Source of the DNA: Rodentolepis nana
Lineage: Eukaryota > Platyhelminthes > Cestoda > Cyclophyllidea > Hymenolepididae
Length of the DNA stretch: 20,110 bases
Assembly (NCBI GenBank): GCA_900617975.1
Contig: UZAE01000652.1
Coordinates: 1-20,110, forward strand
Direction: 5' to 3'
Shown here: positions 8,401-20,019 of the stretch, piece by piece
Position numbering within the stretch: position 1 is the stretch's first letter
How the letters are laid out: each line of letters starts with the position of its first letter
Notes under the pieces: model-generated
What the model was told of the DNA's origin: nothing
Databases searched by the model: none
What the model saw: the letters and a program-made list of their open reading frames with translations, nothing else
Position numbers and translations under genes: made by a program

Positions 8401-11400
8401 GCTTCTTTCAAACTGGTGTGCATACTGTGACTGTATAGGCGTTTTTTAATAAAAAGCGTTTACGCGCCATGCAGAAAAACGTTGGGGTTTTCCTAGTAAT
8501 TCCCTACAACTGAGTGCTGTAATTGTTTATGAGGATGGAGCTTTAAGGAAAATAAATTTAAATGTGCTGTAGAAATCGAAATAGCTATTTTTAACGGAAA
8601 GTGAGAGGGTTATGAAAAATAATCAGTACCCACTTGGTTCTAAATGGAAAAAAAACATGCACTGTGCTTTTATGGCTCAATTGTACAATTCCACTTGTGC
8701 ACTTGACTGGTTTAAATTACATGAAAACCGGAACTTATATTGTTCTCAACTTTCTATAGGGCGTTTATATTTGCTTCTGTAAGAGTTTTCAAAATGGACA
8801 TTCTTCCTATATATCACCACTACTTAAGTTTTTCAAGTAGCATTTCAATTAGAAATAAGACGTTAGTTCATTAAAGCCACAAGACATGGCGCACTAAATG
8901 TTATGTGATTCAATTTGTAGTCAATAAGAGATACAACATATCCCAGAGCTGGAATATTTTTAGAACTATTCCAGAAGCATGAAAGTGAGTTCAGGAAGAC
9001 AAACCAGTTTTGCCGAACACTAGGAAATGTTTATTATTCAATTTAATTGCCTTGAATTAGCTAGAACAATACCAAAAAGTAAATCCGCCTCCTAAGTATA
9101 TTAGTACACAATGATGGCCAAATATACGATTTCAAATAAAAAAATAACCAGATTAAGATTAAATAACAAATGAATGAGTGTATTCGGGTAATTTCGTTGT
9201 TTAAGATAAACTGCTGGAATTCAATTTTTACCACAAGAGATACACTTAAATTAGATCAGATTTCAAGCTGTTTGTTCACTTTTACTTTATTGGCATAGTT
9301 CATTAAGTTGGGTTCTAAAGCATTTTACCGATTTCGTATCCGCAGTGTTCAGATCTATTATACCGATTAAGCAAATTGAAGGTGTGCATTGTGTCACCCC
9401 CCTAAGCTTGTCTCTTAGACAAAGTAAAGAAAATGAGGAAAGAGATTTGTAAGATGGGAGAGCTCATTCGAGTTCACTCAGTAACTGGTGACATGGTAAC
9501 ATCATGGTTTCATCTACTTACTGCGACACCATCACTAGAGAGCGGAAGTAGAAGATTCACGGGACTTTTCATGATAGTATCCACATCATTCCAATCCAGG
9601 GTGATTGTTTCAAGTAGGGAGGAGCAGGCAGGAGAAGACTCTGAGGGAACGGTATTTAGGGAATACTGAGGTAATGTAGGGCTTGTTTGAGGGGCATCTA
9701 TCTGTTCATGGGGAGCATCACTAGCAGCAAGAAGGGCGGTTTGTCTGATCAAATCTTTAGCCGCCTGGCCGGAAGCTACAAGACGAGGACAAGATGGAGG
9801 CCGTAGTTCCCGTAGACGCGGAAGACTCTCGGGAATAACCTGTGAGGGGGAAAATGAGCATTAATCAATTGTTGAGCAATATAATGGTCGTCAGAATAAT
9901 TTAAGGTAGACCATTTTCTGATAATGAACCCCTAATGAGTCTATAAACTATTTTCAAATAGCCACAAATCCAAATATCAATTATTTCCTTTCAAGTTAGC
10001 ATCTATTTTTATCACTATTTTTTTCATTTCAAAACATTTCCTATTCGCGTTTTAGATATGCTCCGTGCGAGTTACTTACCTCAAGGTACATCCTTGTTGT
10101 TGATCCGCCTTTAAGTCGAGTACCAGAAGGCAATGAGAACCGACTTCTTTTGGTTTCACTCAAAGCAGCAATGCCCGCCATGAGTGTAAAGTGATGTATA
10201 CTAGGACGACGATGTGGCAGTCGAGGAATAATAAGATGCCATACATGGAGAGCCAACCGCAAGGCTTCCAGAGGCGACGTGAGAACACCAGCCTTGTAAG
10301 ATTGTTGAATGGCAATCAGGACGGCGTTGAGGGTGTAGTCGTCTGGACGGAAAGGAGGCAAGGCTTCGGCGACGCAGGTGTAGGGAACCGAAGGAGGAGT
10401 AGATTGGATTGAAGGGAGACCACCACGGCCCAATAGCATAGCATCTAGAGCCTGGAAGCTGGAATGGAGGTCACCGGCTAAAGGGAAATTGCAAAATAAT
10501 CGATAGGCATATAAGGGAAAAATTTTGATCAAAACACCTTTTGCTAGCCCAATCTACCAACTCAACTTGGCCGTTCAAGAAAATAAAAAGATAAAAACCT
10601 AGCATTAATCTCATTGAAATGGAAGATTTTCAATTATGAATAAGCATAACCAACTTCAATCCCAGTGATTTAGATTTATATGCCTTCAAATAACATCAAG
10701 AGACGCAACAGTTAAGGTTGGTTAAAATAAAATGCATTCAACTCAAAAGTGATGGTTTGGTTGAACAGTGTTTACAACCAAGGATTGCAAATTTGTTTTA
10801 GTCAGACTTAATCTACTCTATTCGAATAGTTTTTTATTACTTAAGCTAAAAAATAATTGATCTTAGCATTACTATCAATTTGAGATTAAATTAAAGCAGC
10901 TTTTGACGGTAATCAATACATAAACTTGAAATGAAGAGTGTATATGCATTCTATTAAATTTTGATCAAATAAAAATTAAAAATTATCCATCAAGTCTAGC
11001 AGTAAAGGTGACGATTGCCCTTTATCTTGGTTCTTCAATAAAACTCAAGGACGTCAGGCAATGTCAACTAATAAAATGAGGGGAAGTGAAACATGTGCAG
11101 TATAGATTAAGCATTAGAAATCCATTAAGGTGATATTTAAAATAAACTTCAAGTTAATAAGGCAGAGAGATTAACTTAAACATTTGAATATGATGAGAGA
11201 AGTATTGCCACACGAAATAAATGAACGTTCAGTCCACAAAAGACAACTTTCAACAACACATGGCCACATTGTTCAAGATCTAAACAATTGATCCAAAGCA
11301 CAATTGGCGCAGGTCGATCAAATACTTACCAAATTCAGAATGTGCCATGTAAATAGTGACAAAAAAAGCATTTACTCAGTTAGATAAACTTAAACGCACC

Positions 11401-12875
11401 CTTTGCTAAAGCCTGTAGAAGGGTATTGTAGGTGATTCGAGACATTCTGTAGCCCCGTTCGTGCAATTTGATCCAAAGACCCTTTGCTCGTTCCAAAGCA
11501 GGACCAGCAAATAATTCCAGGTCTAGAGCAGGACTTAAGAAGAGTAGAAAATCAAGTCATAAAATCGAATGAGGAAGATACGAATTTTTGCGAAGAATAA
11601 AAAATTCTCCTAACCTGATTTCTTCCGCACCATTTGGTAATTTAAAATGGTATCGATGTTCGCGTTGCCAAGCTGCTATGTCCTCAGTACAGGCTCTAGA
11701 GGAAAAAAATATATATTTATAATATTGGGAAACATAAAATTCAGTTATATGACAAAATTTGCAGACTACTTCGATTTCAATCCATACATGTTGTCATTAA
11801 AAATGTAATATTATTATACGTTACGAAAAGAAAAAACGAAAATCAAATCCTTCCAATTCATTAAACATCGCTTAAGGAAACGACGTAGAAAAAGATGAAG
11901 AAATTCTTAAAAGTCAATGTCGTAGTGGTTAAAGAGGATGTCTGCTAGGCATAAAATCTGGAAAATATAACTATAAAATAATCTTCATTGGAAATATAGA
12001 ATGAAAAATAACAAAAGTGCAACATATTAAAACGAAAACGGGCCAAAAAATTATCTAAAACCTGAATGGCCAACCATATTCTAAACTTAATAAAACTGTA
12101 TTACAATAAATCTAGAAGGGTAGGCAAATTATAAGCGTATAAAGTAAAAGAATTAAATGCTAATATAATAATTGCCTGAAGAGTCGAGAATAAGTCGAAT
12201 TGGTAGCTTTTATTCCCAGCTCTGTCATCTTTCGATAAACACGAAAGGCATTATTGGAATCTCCAACATCAGCAAGCCCGGTAAGAAGAACATGAATAAT
12301 GTTGACATTCGGCATCACACGATCAACGGTAAGCATTTTATGAAAGAAAAACTGAGAAAAAAGAGACATAATTTAAGTAGAACAAAAAGACTAGAAATAA
12401 ATGTTATTGGCAAAGTCTTACTTCGGCTGCAGCTTGAGCATTGCCTTGCTTGCAAAGACGGTTGATATTATGCAAATACCACGACGGTTCATGATTACGT
12501 CCGGTTTTGGACAACCGCAAATGATGATCTGCAGTCTCTTCTTCCTCTTCCACAACTTCATTCTCATCAAACTCTTCATCTAATTTCAAAAGGTCAGCTA
12601 AAGAAAATTATAAGTGGCTCAATATGTATCCCACATTGATCAGCAAGATAACCAAAAGCAGGCTGGGACTTTTGCGCAATTACTTGATTCAAAACAGGAT
12701 TTCGCATAGACTCAATCTGAACATTAGGAGCAATCGAAGGAACTACCGGATTTTGAAACCGATAGACCCGTTTATCAAGATCGGTGACTAAACGCATAAG
12801 CTGAGGAGTAGTCACGGATCCAACGCACCGATATAAATGCACAAAAAGAGGCAAAGAATCATGTATGTGTTTCAT
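5488..12875 (-). CDS. PTCD1: PTCD1, mitochondrial pentatricopeptide repeat domain protein 1 (11 exons, 815 aa)
   Basis: PTCD1 is a mitochondrial RNA-binding PPR protein linked in mammals to leucine-tRNA levels, 16S rRNA and ribosome assembly. Minus-strand coding exons: 12635-12875, 12422-12597, 12176-12351, 11615-11695, 11400-11533, 10080-10477, 9522-9839, 7096-7215, 6776-7018, 6014-6398, 5488-5663 (2448 bp, phases consistent throughout). Residues 1-40 carry few acidic residues and could be a presequence. An acidic patch (EVVEEEEE) falls near residue 95. PPR-type helical pairs lie at about 119-188, e.g. LCKQGNAQAAAEFFFHKM and GDSNNAFRVYRKMTELGI, and at about 220-290 (ITYNTLLQALAKAGDLHSSF). 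A low-complexity insert spans about 440-490. Then come the diagnostic RLSLLGGFEGFL (about 528-539; human RLALIGGLEGFL) and GLSPDEFTWGCLARGCRTTKD. The C-terminal block is YSLRAFKKFIPIYKEWAE. Human PTCD1 is about 700 aa. Intron 3 appears to use a GC donor. Introns contain no recognisable nested gene, including the 2306-bp intron 7 (7216-9521) and the 922-bp intron 5. Confidence 0.92.
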
Positions 12876-14426
12876 GATCTGTTATATTTTATTAATATTT
12901 AGTTTTAAAATATCGTTGCGAAGCGCACAAAAAAAGCATCGGCACCAGAACACACTCGCACTAGTAAATACCTAAGTGCCGCCAGTCTAAAAGAATATTT
13001 AAAAAAATTTGGTATAATTAATATAGTATCTATCACAGAAAGTTTTTTTAAATAACCCATTTTGTTAAAAATTTTTGGTTATTTCATATTTGAAAAGTGG
13101 GAATACATGGTCTATTTATAATAAAAGTTAACTTCTCGACACTATCGAATTTTGAGCTTATATGTGTGTGATTTAATGCGCTTTCAATAGAAAGAATATT
13201 TAGATTAGATAACAAATTTCTTCATAACTATATTTAATTTTCTAATATTCAAAATGATTCCACAGATCTTAAGGTCTGATTCCTTTCTTATTATACATGT
13301 ATTTATTTAACCTATGATTGATTGTAAATAATATTGGCGAAACACAATTTAACGTTCATTTTAAAAATAATTGTCACTTATGAGTAAAATACAAGTTAAT
13401 CTTGGTAGTAATGAATTCGTGCCTTTCAATTTTTCAAAGGAAGTTTATTTCATATTATTCTAGCAACTATCTATTACCTAACCGAAATTCAAAAGAAAGG
13501 TCACCAGAAGCAACAACATTGAAATCGTTTACTCTTAAAAATGACATTAAATATTTACTTCCAATGCTGTTCTAGCGTCACCGGTAGTATTAAAAGACTT
13601 TTTCATTAAATATTCAAGCACTGGGTCTTTGGATTAATTAGGATTACCACAACGACATACAGATTGCCTTCAAATTAATGAATATCATAAAGCCTCGTGC
13701 TGCATAACTAGTATATTATCTCAATACTTGAGGTCTCACTACTCAATAATTAACCTTCGATTGAAAAGTTTAGCCTTAAAGCAGAACGTTTATGAAAAAT
13801 AACAGCGATTAAGAATTGCATATTAGCCAATTGTGAAATATCAAGAAGAGAGTAGATTTAGCTTAATTATTGAATATTAAAATAATTTAAATTTTAGGTT
13901 ACATGAGAAGTCTCACTACTTTTGAAGTAATTTAGCATGTAAGATTAATGTAAAATGAATTTATACCGAATTATTTATGGAAACGTTTTTAACATGTGTG
14001 CTCCAATCCAGATCGCATCATCATGTTAATCAAGAAACTGGTTTTAATTAACGTTCAAGAAAAATTGCACTAAAGAGATTACATACATAACTTAATATTC
14101 ACCCACTTTTTCATCTTATAGCAATCTAAATGGAAGATACATCATTACAAATGCGTGCCAACTATATAGAACATGAATAAATTTTACGCTCCTAACGATA
14201 TCTCTCTTTTTAGTTGTCTAAAATAATTTTAAAAAATTACAAAACAGTGAACTTCTATTTGTAAACAGAAAAATACATGAATGTAATTTAGAACCAGTAT
14301 GACTATATACTCTCTTAAAAATACACGTCGGAGTCCACACGTTTTTTGATATATTGTTTCTTTTAAATTTTATACTCTCGTTGATACAGTACAAGCAGTT
14401 GAATTTGAAATAGAACATAATTTATT

Positions 14427-14468
14427 GACATCAGATATAAACCCTTTAAAAAAGGGTTCGGAGATGTC
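14427..14468. other. Hairpin (inverted repeat) in the divergent spacer
   Basis: GACATC (14427-14432) pairs with GATGTC (14463-14468), and AACCCTT pairs with AAGGGTT across a TAAAA-like loop. A small asymmetric bulge separates the two stems. A second overlapping inverted repeat, CAGATATAAA (from 14432) with TTTATATCTG (near 14500-14509), encloses the inner stem. Its role is unknown. Confidence 0.6.
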
Positions 14469-15526
14469 TGGTAAACCGCATTAAATTTTTTAAAGCCATT
14501 TATATCTGTGACATTCCGCGATCTGATGGTCTATTATATGCGTTTTCTGTGAGCATTCTGGCTTCCAGACCATTGTAAAGATTCTTCTGCATCTTATGAT
14601 TTAAAGTCTTAAGGCATTACTCGACATTTCATTCACTATTAGCTGAGTTAAATATTTCGGCGAATGAGTAATAACACAAAGAAAATGATCAATTACTTTA
14701 GTTAGGAAATATTAAAAGTCTAAAGAGTCTGGTAAAAATTGAAATAATTATTGGGAACATGTTTTTAAATCCTGATTTTTTGAAGGTCTTGCAATTTACA
14801 ATTAATATTGGTGCCTGAAAATGGTCAGGCCTTACTTGATATACATTAATTTAACAATTAACAATTTAAGGTTTTCAAATAAAAAACTGATTATATGAAT
14901 CACTTGTGTATGTTTCAGGCTTTATAATAACATATATGAGAGACCTATTGGGTAATATTACGAAAAAATAGTGCCATTAGCAAATAACTTTTGCCAACAA
15001 ATAGCTCAATGCAATTGAACCTTAATAAAATGAAAAAATAATTACAATGCAAATGCAAGCAATATAGCTTCTATGATAATAAATTGTTTGAATATTCCAA
15101 TTTTCCATTAAATTAGTGGAAATTAGACCTAGTGTTTGGCCATCGTGATGTGCGTACATTGTTCTCGTTTTTCGCTATTTCGTTTTTTGCTTCCTATTTG
15201 ATAAATTTTCTATCTAGTTATTTTGATTAACTATATGTTTTTTAACGTTCTTTTGGTAATTAGAGTTTAAGTGTTTTTGCCTCCTGTTTGGATGAATAAT
15301 TGTTAGGCATTTTATCGATATATACAAATCCTCTGTGCTTTATATCTCCTTATATTTGCTTAAATTTCTTAACGTAACTTTACTTTACATGAATCAATTG
15401 TATATATTTACAAATTATATTGTTTTTTTTCTTTTATCTAATTATTAATGATCTCCGCCTCTTGTTGACGTTTAGTTAATGGTGTGTGTTATTTTATCTT
15501 TCTTTGCTGTGATTTATATATTTTAC

Positions 15527-15539
15527 AGTATCTTGGGTG
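15527..15539 (+). promoter_or_regulatory. Splice acceptor-like signal 11 bp before the YTHDF ATG
   Basis: TATATATTTTACAG ends at 15528, followed by 11 bases and the ATG at 15540. The frame upstream closes with a TGA within about 30 bp, so the ATG is the first in its frame unless an upstream exon is joined here. The pattern fits a 5' UTR intron or trans-splice acceptor. Confidence 0.45.
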
Positions 15540-18500
15540 ATGTATGGTTCAAATGAAAATTACTACGGCACTCTAATCCCGCCACTGAATTTTGACGTCG
15601 GCGAAGCTAGAAACATGTTGCCTTCCGCTTCTAATCGTAATTCCGAGCAACCTCCCCCTCCAACTCAAATTCCTGTTGATATTGCCACATCACTAGCGTA
15701 TCAACTATCCGCCGCTGCTAATGGGCAAAATCCCAATGGACCTAATGGCAACGAACTAATTGATCGGGATAAATTAAATTACTGCTCTGTTCCTCCCACT
15801 GGCCTTGAATATCCATCTAATTGTTACCCTCCTCCTCAATCTAACTCACCTGCTGATTACAATGCAATTTTATTGTCTCGAGGAGCACCCAGCAATGGTA
15901 ATAATACCTTTTATCCCGGGAATTCATGGCCTTATCCTAATCCAAATCAAGAGGTTGACGGTGTTTATCCCCATCCTGCGGGACCTGGTTATCCCCCTGG
16001 TGATACGTTACAATCAGCCCCCTACAATGCTCAATTTGGTGATCGAATGGGAGTAAACGGATCTCCTTATATGATGTACTCCAATGGTAATGCGGATGAT
16101 CTTGTTGAACGTTTCAATTGCGTTAGCTTAAATGATGCAATGTCGGCTCAACAACACTTTCTTTTCCCAACTTCTTCTCTGAATCAAAATGAGCAGCTAA
16201 TCGATAGTCATTGGCAACATTTTGTCGGGAAAGTAAGCTTTACAACGTCAATTTTTTAATATCTTTTTCGATTGATTGGCTGATTGATTGTGTTATTTTG
16301 CACTTTTAATCCGGTGTTAACATTTTCAGATATGCATTAACAGGTAAGTTATTAGTGTTTTTGGCTGAAAAAGAAGAAAAATGAACTGCTGTTTTTTTCA
16401 TGAGCTACTGCTAGCTCTTGCGTGTCTCTCCTGGATCCTGTTTTAAATCATTCTCTTCTCTCTCGGGCTTTTCTGTATTAGTTGACCTCCAGATCGTATC
16501 ATACAATTTTTGGCACTGTGTGTTTTTTATCTAATGACTTATTTAAATGTAAAAATTGACGTCATCTTGCAGTATATTCCGTTGTGTATCCTATACTCAT
16601 ACCTTATACAAGTTCGTCAAGAAATTTGAATGTATCGAATTTGTTTATTTACACTTCTTAGATTGTTAAATATTGGGTTACTCAATCGTGTTTTAGCTTG
16701 TCACTACTTTTTTTCAATTTTAACAGGATCGCAATGGTTATCCCATGATGGGATCTGGTACAAATCGACCGATCGATCGCTATCCTCAACAGGATGGTTG
16801 CTTTGCTATGAACGGTGATGTATCTCGAGCTTGGTCTCTTCTTAGTGGAATGAAACCGCTAAACAATGCTGGTCCGAATCCCGGTGATATCTGCAATTGG
16901 CCTTTGGCAAAACGTTCTACCCACTTTGGTCCAAATGACCTGGCCAGTGTAATGGCCAGTCCTGAACTATCCAGCGATTTGGTGGGTATTGGATATAGGT
17001 AAGTGTCTTTTCCACATTTTAGTCGATAAATAAACCCTTATCTCTGTTGTTCACTTTGTTACTTAGGAATAATCGATACCGTCCAAGAGTACAAAAGAAT
17101 GGTGAGCGACCGCTGCCTAGCGCACCTCGTGGAATCATTAGGAATGGTGTCTACGAACGATTTAAGGATAATGGTAATGGCTCTGTTGTAGCGTCTACGA
17201 ATGGAACTGGTGATAATTCAGCTTCGACGGGTAGGTTGCCTCGTCTCTTTTTTTTTCATTGTTAACGAGCTCTTTAACTCTATGCTAAGATTTGATTTGT
17301 TACCATGTCTCATTCTTAATGTGATTTAATTGCACCTTGTCTAAGCGTCAGATTTATGCTGGATTGTCAATTACTAGATTAAAATATTAATAGAATCTTG
17401 TCTCGTTGTTAAGTAATAGATTTCATAACCTTTTTACCAGCTGTTATTGTTTAGCTTTGCTATTAGTATTCGGTCTTTCTAAATTGCGAGCTAACTTGCA
17501 CTTTTTCCACACTTGTCTTAGATTAAGTTCCTTTACTATGTGTTTTAGTTTATGTCAAACGATTTTTACGAATGATTGAATTTCAATTTTCCATCCCCTC
17601 CCCCTCTTTGTTTGAAGTACCTTACCTGAATTTTGTTTCTTTTCCATGGTGAATAATTTCATTTTATCTCATAATAATACTATTACTCCATGTTACTTCC
17701 AAGCCGTATTATTTACCGCATTGATTTCATGATTTATTTAAAATTCCGCACCCCTAATGTGCCAATTGAATTCCAAAAGTAAGCTCTTCTGTAAGTGAAA
17801 CGTAGGTGGTATCAGCTACTCATAGCAGACTATATTCTCATCTGCCATCTCTCAATAGTCAAGTTCATTGTATGGTATATCGAAAACTGTCACAAACAAC
17901 CCGTATTTGAATTCGATTTTCGTCGGTTCATAATTTCTTTGAATGAATTAAATAAGTACAGTCATCCGAAAAACTCGCACGGCGATAGAATATTGTTTAA
18001 TGGGAAGAGAGGCAAGTGAATATCGTCTTATTTAAAGTTCATTTGCTGCTATCAACGAGCTTCTATAGGTTATAAGTAGGGTGGGGGGTGGGTGGGGGGG
18101 GGGGGGGCGAGTGGGATTAAAAGTGTGGCGATAACATGATCAACCACTCGATTAAATCAACTGGTAAAAATGCACTGAAAATTATGCTTGTGGACTTATT
18201 GAGCAGCACTGAGGCCTGAAATTAGAATCCTAGTTATTTAGATATATAAATCGAATGAGTCGAATTTCTCCTTTGTGCCGGCATTTAAGTTTTTTACTTA
18301 TATTGCATCCATTTTACTTGACTATTTACATATTTGTGTGTATGCGTGCATTTTAATGATTGGGATCGGTATTTGTTTTGTTTTATTATGCGCAGTACTA
18401 GTAGGCTCTTACTAATTCTTAGCCTTTTATCAAAATGAGGTGCATTTTTATTATTAACACGTTTAGATGAGGGGCTATCTTCTTAATCTGTTGGTGTGTT

Positions 18501-19927
18501 TACTTTATTTTACTTGTTTTACTCCTTGTAGTATCTAAGACTTCAGCAAGCAACGGTAGTGGTGGAGATTCCCTCCAAGCCCGCCTCATGCGTCAAATCA
18601 ATCCACCCAACTTCAACAGCTCACCGTCTCGAGCTCGTTTCTTCGTGATCAAGTCTTTCTCAGAGGATGACATTCACCGTTCCATTAAGTATTCGATCTG
18701 GTGCTCCACGGAGGCTGGCAACAAAAAACTCAACGCAGCTTATACGGAGGCATCAGCTGCTGGAATACCTATCTACCTCTTCTTCTCTGTCAATGGATCG
18801 GGTCATTTCTGTGGAGTAGCTGAAATGACCTCGGGAGTTGATTATGCCACGAGGGCTGGAGTTTGGGCCCAGGACAAATGGCAGGGTCAGTTCTCGGTGA
18901 AGTGGTTATTTGTGAAGGATGTTTCGAATGCGGTACTGAGACACATTCATGTGGAAACGAACGACAATAAACCCGTGACACATTCAAGAGATACTACGGA
19001 GGTGCCGTTGGAGCAAGGGCAACAGGTGCTAGAGATATTTGCCAAATACGTCAACTCAACTTCAATTTTGGATGATTTTGACTACTACGAACGAAGAGAG
19101 CAACAAGAGGTAATATTCTTAATCGTTTTTGTAAATTTAAGGTCTTAGTTAGCAAATATGGCATTCTGTTCTTAGAATGACTGTTTAATAGGAACCAAAG
19201 ATCATACTAGGAAAAATATATAAGACCTAGCTATTGACTTCAGATGAAAGATTTGTAAATTACGGTTTTACGTTTGCACGTGAAGCTTTCAGTCTTGATT
19301 GGTAGACTTTAATTCTTGTAACCATGTATTTTTTCGAAGAAAATTGCCTTCGTCTAATTAACTGAGACTCAACAATTTTTGAAGTGGCGATCACTTTCCC
19401 TTTTCCCTGAAAATATGCAGTCATTACTAGCATTCATATTTCTATTATTTTACTAACTTTCGTTGGTACCTTTGCCATTATTTTTTAAATGTGTTTACAC
19501 TATAAGTTGGTGTTAGGAATAGGTTCCCAATATTCTTGCACTTACGGTGGCAGTCTTCCCAATGGCGTCTTATTTATGTGGTAAACTGGTCGTTTTTCTT
19601 GCATGTACTGGAATTCGATCTCAATTCCCACGTTTGGCCGTATGTAAACTTCATTTCAGTTCTCCGTGATGATTGCGTCGATGTAGATTGTACTTATAGT
19701 CCAGCTTCACTAGGAGGACGCTTTGTTTTGTGCCCATTTCTAATTTGTCTCTAATATCTACTGTTATTCATTGGTCAGCTTGTTAAATGGATTTCAATAT
19801 GATTCCACACATTTTGAGCATACTTTCAGAATCCCACGACCTGTTTTCGAACGTATATTCATGTTACGAGATTAGTTTACAATTAAAATATTTTCTTCAG
19901 TTACAGAAGACCAGCACTAATGAATGA
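15540..19927 (+). CDS. YTHDF: YTHDF-family m6A mRNA reader (5 exons, 577 aa)
   Basis: YTHDF proteins bind N6-methyladenosine on cytoplasmic mRNA through a C-terminal YTH domain and control mRNA decay and translation. Plus-strand coding exons: 15540-16232, 16727-16998, 17067-17230, 18532-19109 and 19901-19927 (1734 bp, phases consistent, GT-AG introns of 494, 68, 1301 and 791 bp). Residues 1-375 are low complexity, rich in Pro, Asn, Gly, Ser and Tyr, as expected for the phase-separating YTHDF N-terminus. The YTH domain runs from about 411 to 555: [68 protein letters not shown]. The aromatic cage tryptophans are Trp433, Trp488 and Trp493, matching Trp432/486/491 of human YTHDF2 (579 aa). The architecture and near-identical domain point to YTHDF, not YTHDC. 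The start is the first ATG after an in-frame stop. The last exon is a 9-codon guess (LQKTSTNE plus stop) with a very good acceptor. Invertebrates usually have one YTHDF gene, so a 1/2/3 label is not meaningful. Confidence 0.93.
18079..18115. repeat. G-rich tract with a 14-bp poly-G run
   Basis: Successive G-runs (GGG, GGGGGG, GGG, 14 G, GGG) are separated by one to three bases in YTHDF intron 3 (17231-18531), on the sense strand. The spacing meets the usual G-quadruplex pattern. The rest of this intron shows no exon or RNA gene that I can recognise. Confidence 0.88.
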
Positions 19928-20013
19928 TTTCGTGTATTTATCGTGTACTCATCTAATCTTTTTCTCAATAATTTCATAGACACTTAAAGGGGTGACTATT
20001 TTACAACTTTCAT

Positions 20014-20019
20014 ATTAAA
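20014..20019 (+). terminator. Candidate YTHDF polyadenylation signal ATTAAA
   Basis: This common variant of AATAAA lies about 90 bp past the proposed YTHDF stop codon (19925-19927). It supports the gene ending inside the window but is weak evidence in AT-rich DNA. Confidence 0.35.

Larger units (their letters stand above)
12876..15539. other. Divergent intergenic spacer between PTCD1 and YTHDF
   Basis: About 2.66 kb of strongly AT-rich sequence separating the two divergent start codons. It should hold both promoters and any non-coding 5' exons. I could not pick out a core promoter or a CpG-rich patch. The only structure I can support is the hairpin at 14427-14468. Open frames here are short and lack protein character. 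Just upstream of the PTCD1 ATG the minus strand reads ACAG then ATC, with an in-frame TAA six to nine bases before the ATG, which supports that start unless the leader is spliced. Confidence 0.65.

Noticed and set aside
7216..9521. Possible nested gene in the 2.3-kb PTCD1 intron 7
   Set aside because: The frames at 7535-7798 and 8207-8398 are AT-driven, lack family motifs and have no supporting splice context; the flanking exons join in phase without them.
10191..10412. Plus-strand 73-codon frame with many Arg and Gly
   Set aside because: Antisense shadow of PTCD1 exon 6 (10080-10477).
17795..18019. Plus-strand 74-codon frame within YTHDF intron 3
   Set aside because: No splice sites in a phase that would include it and no recognisable domain; it interrupts the match between exon 3 and the YTH exon.
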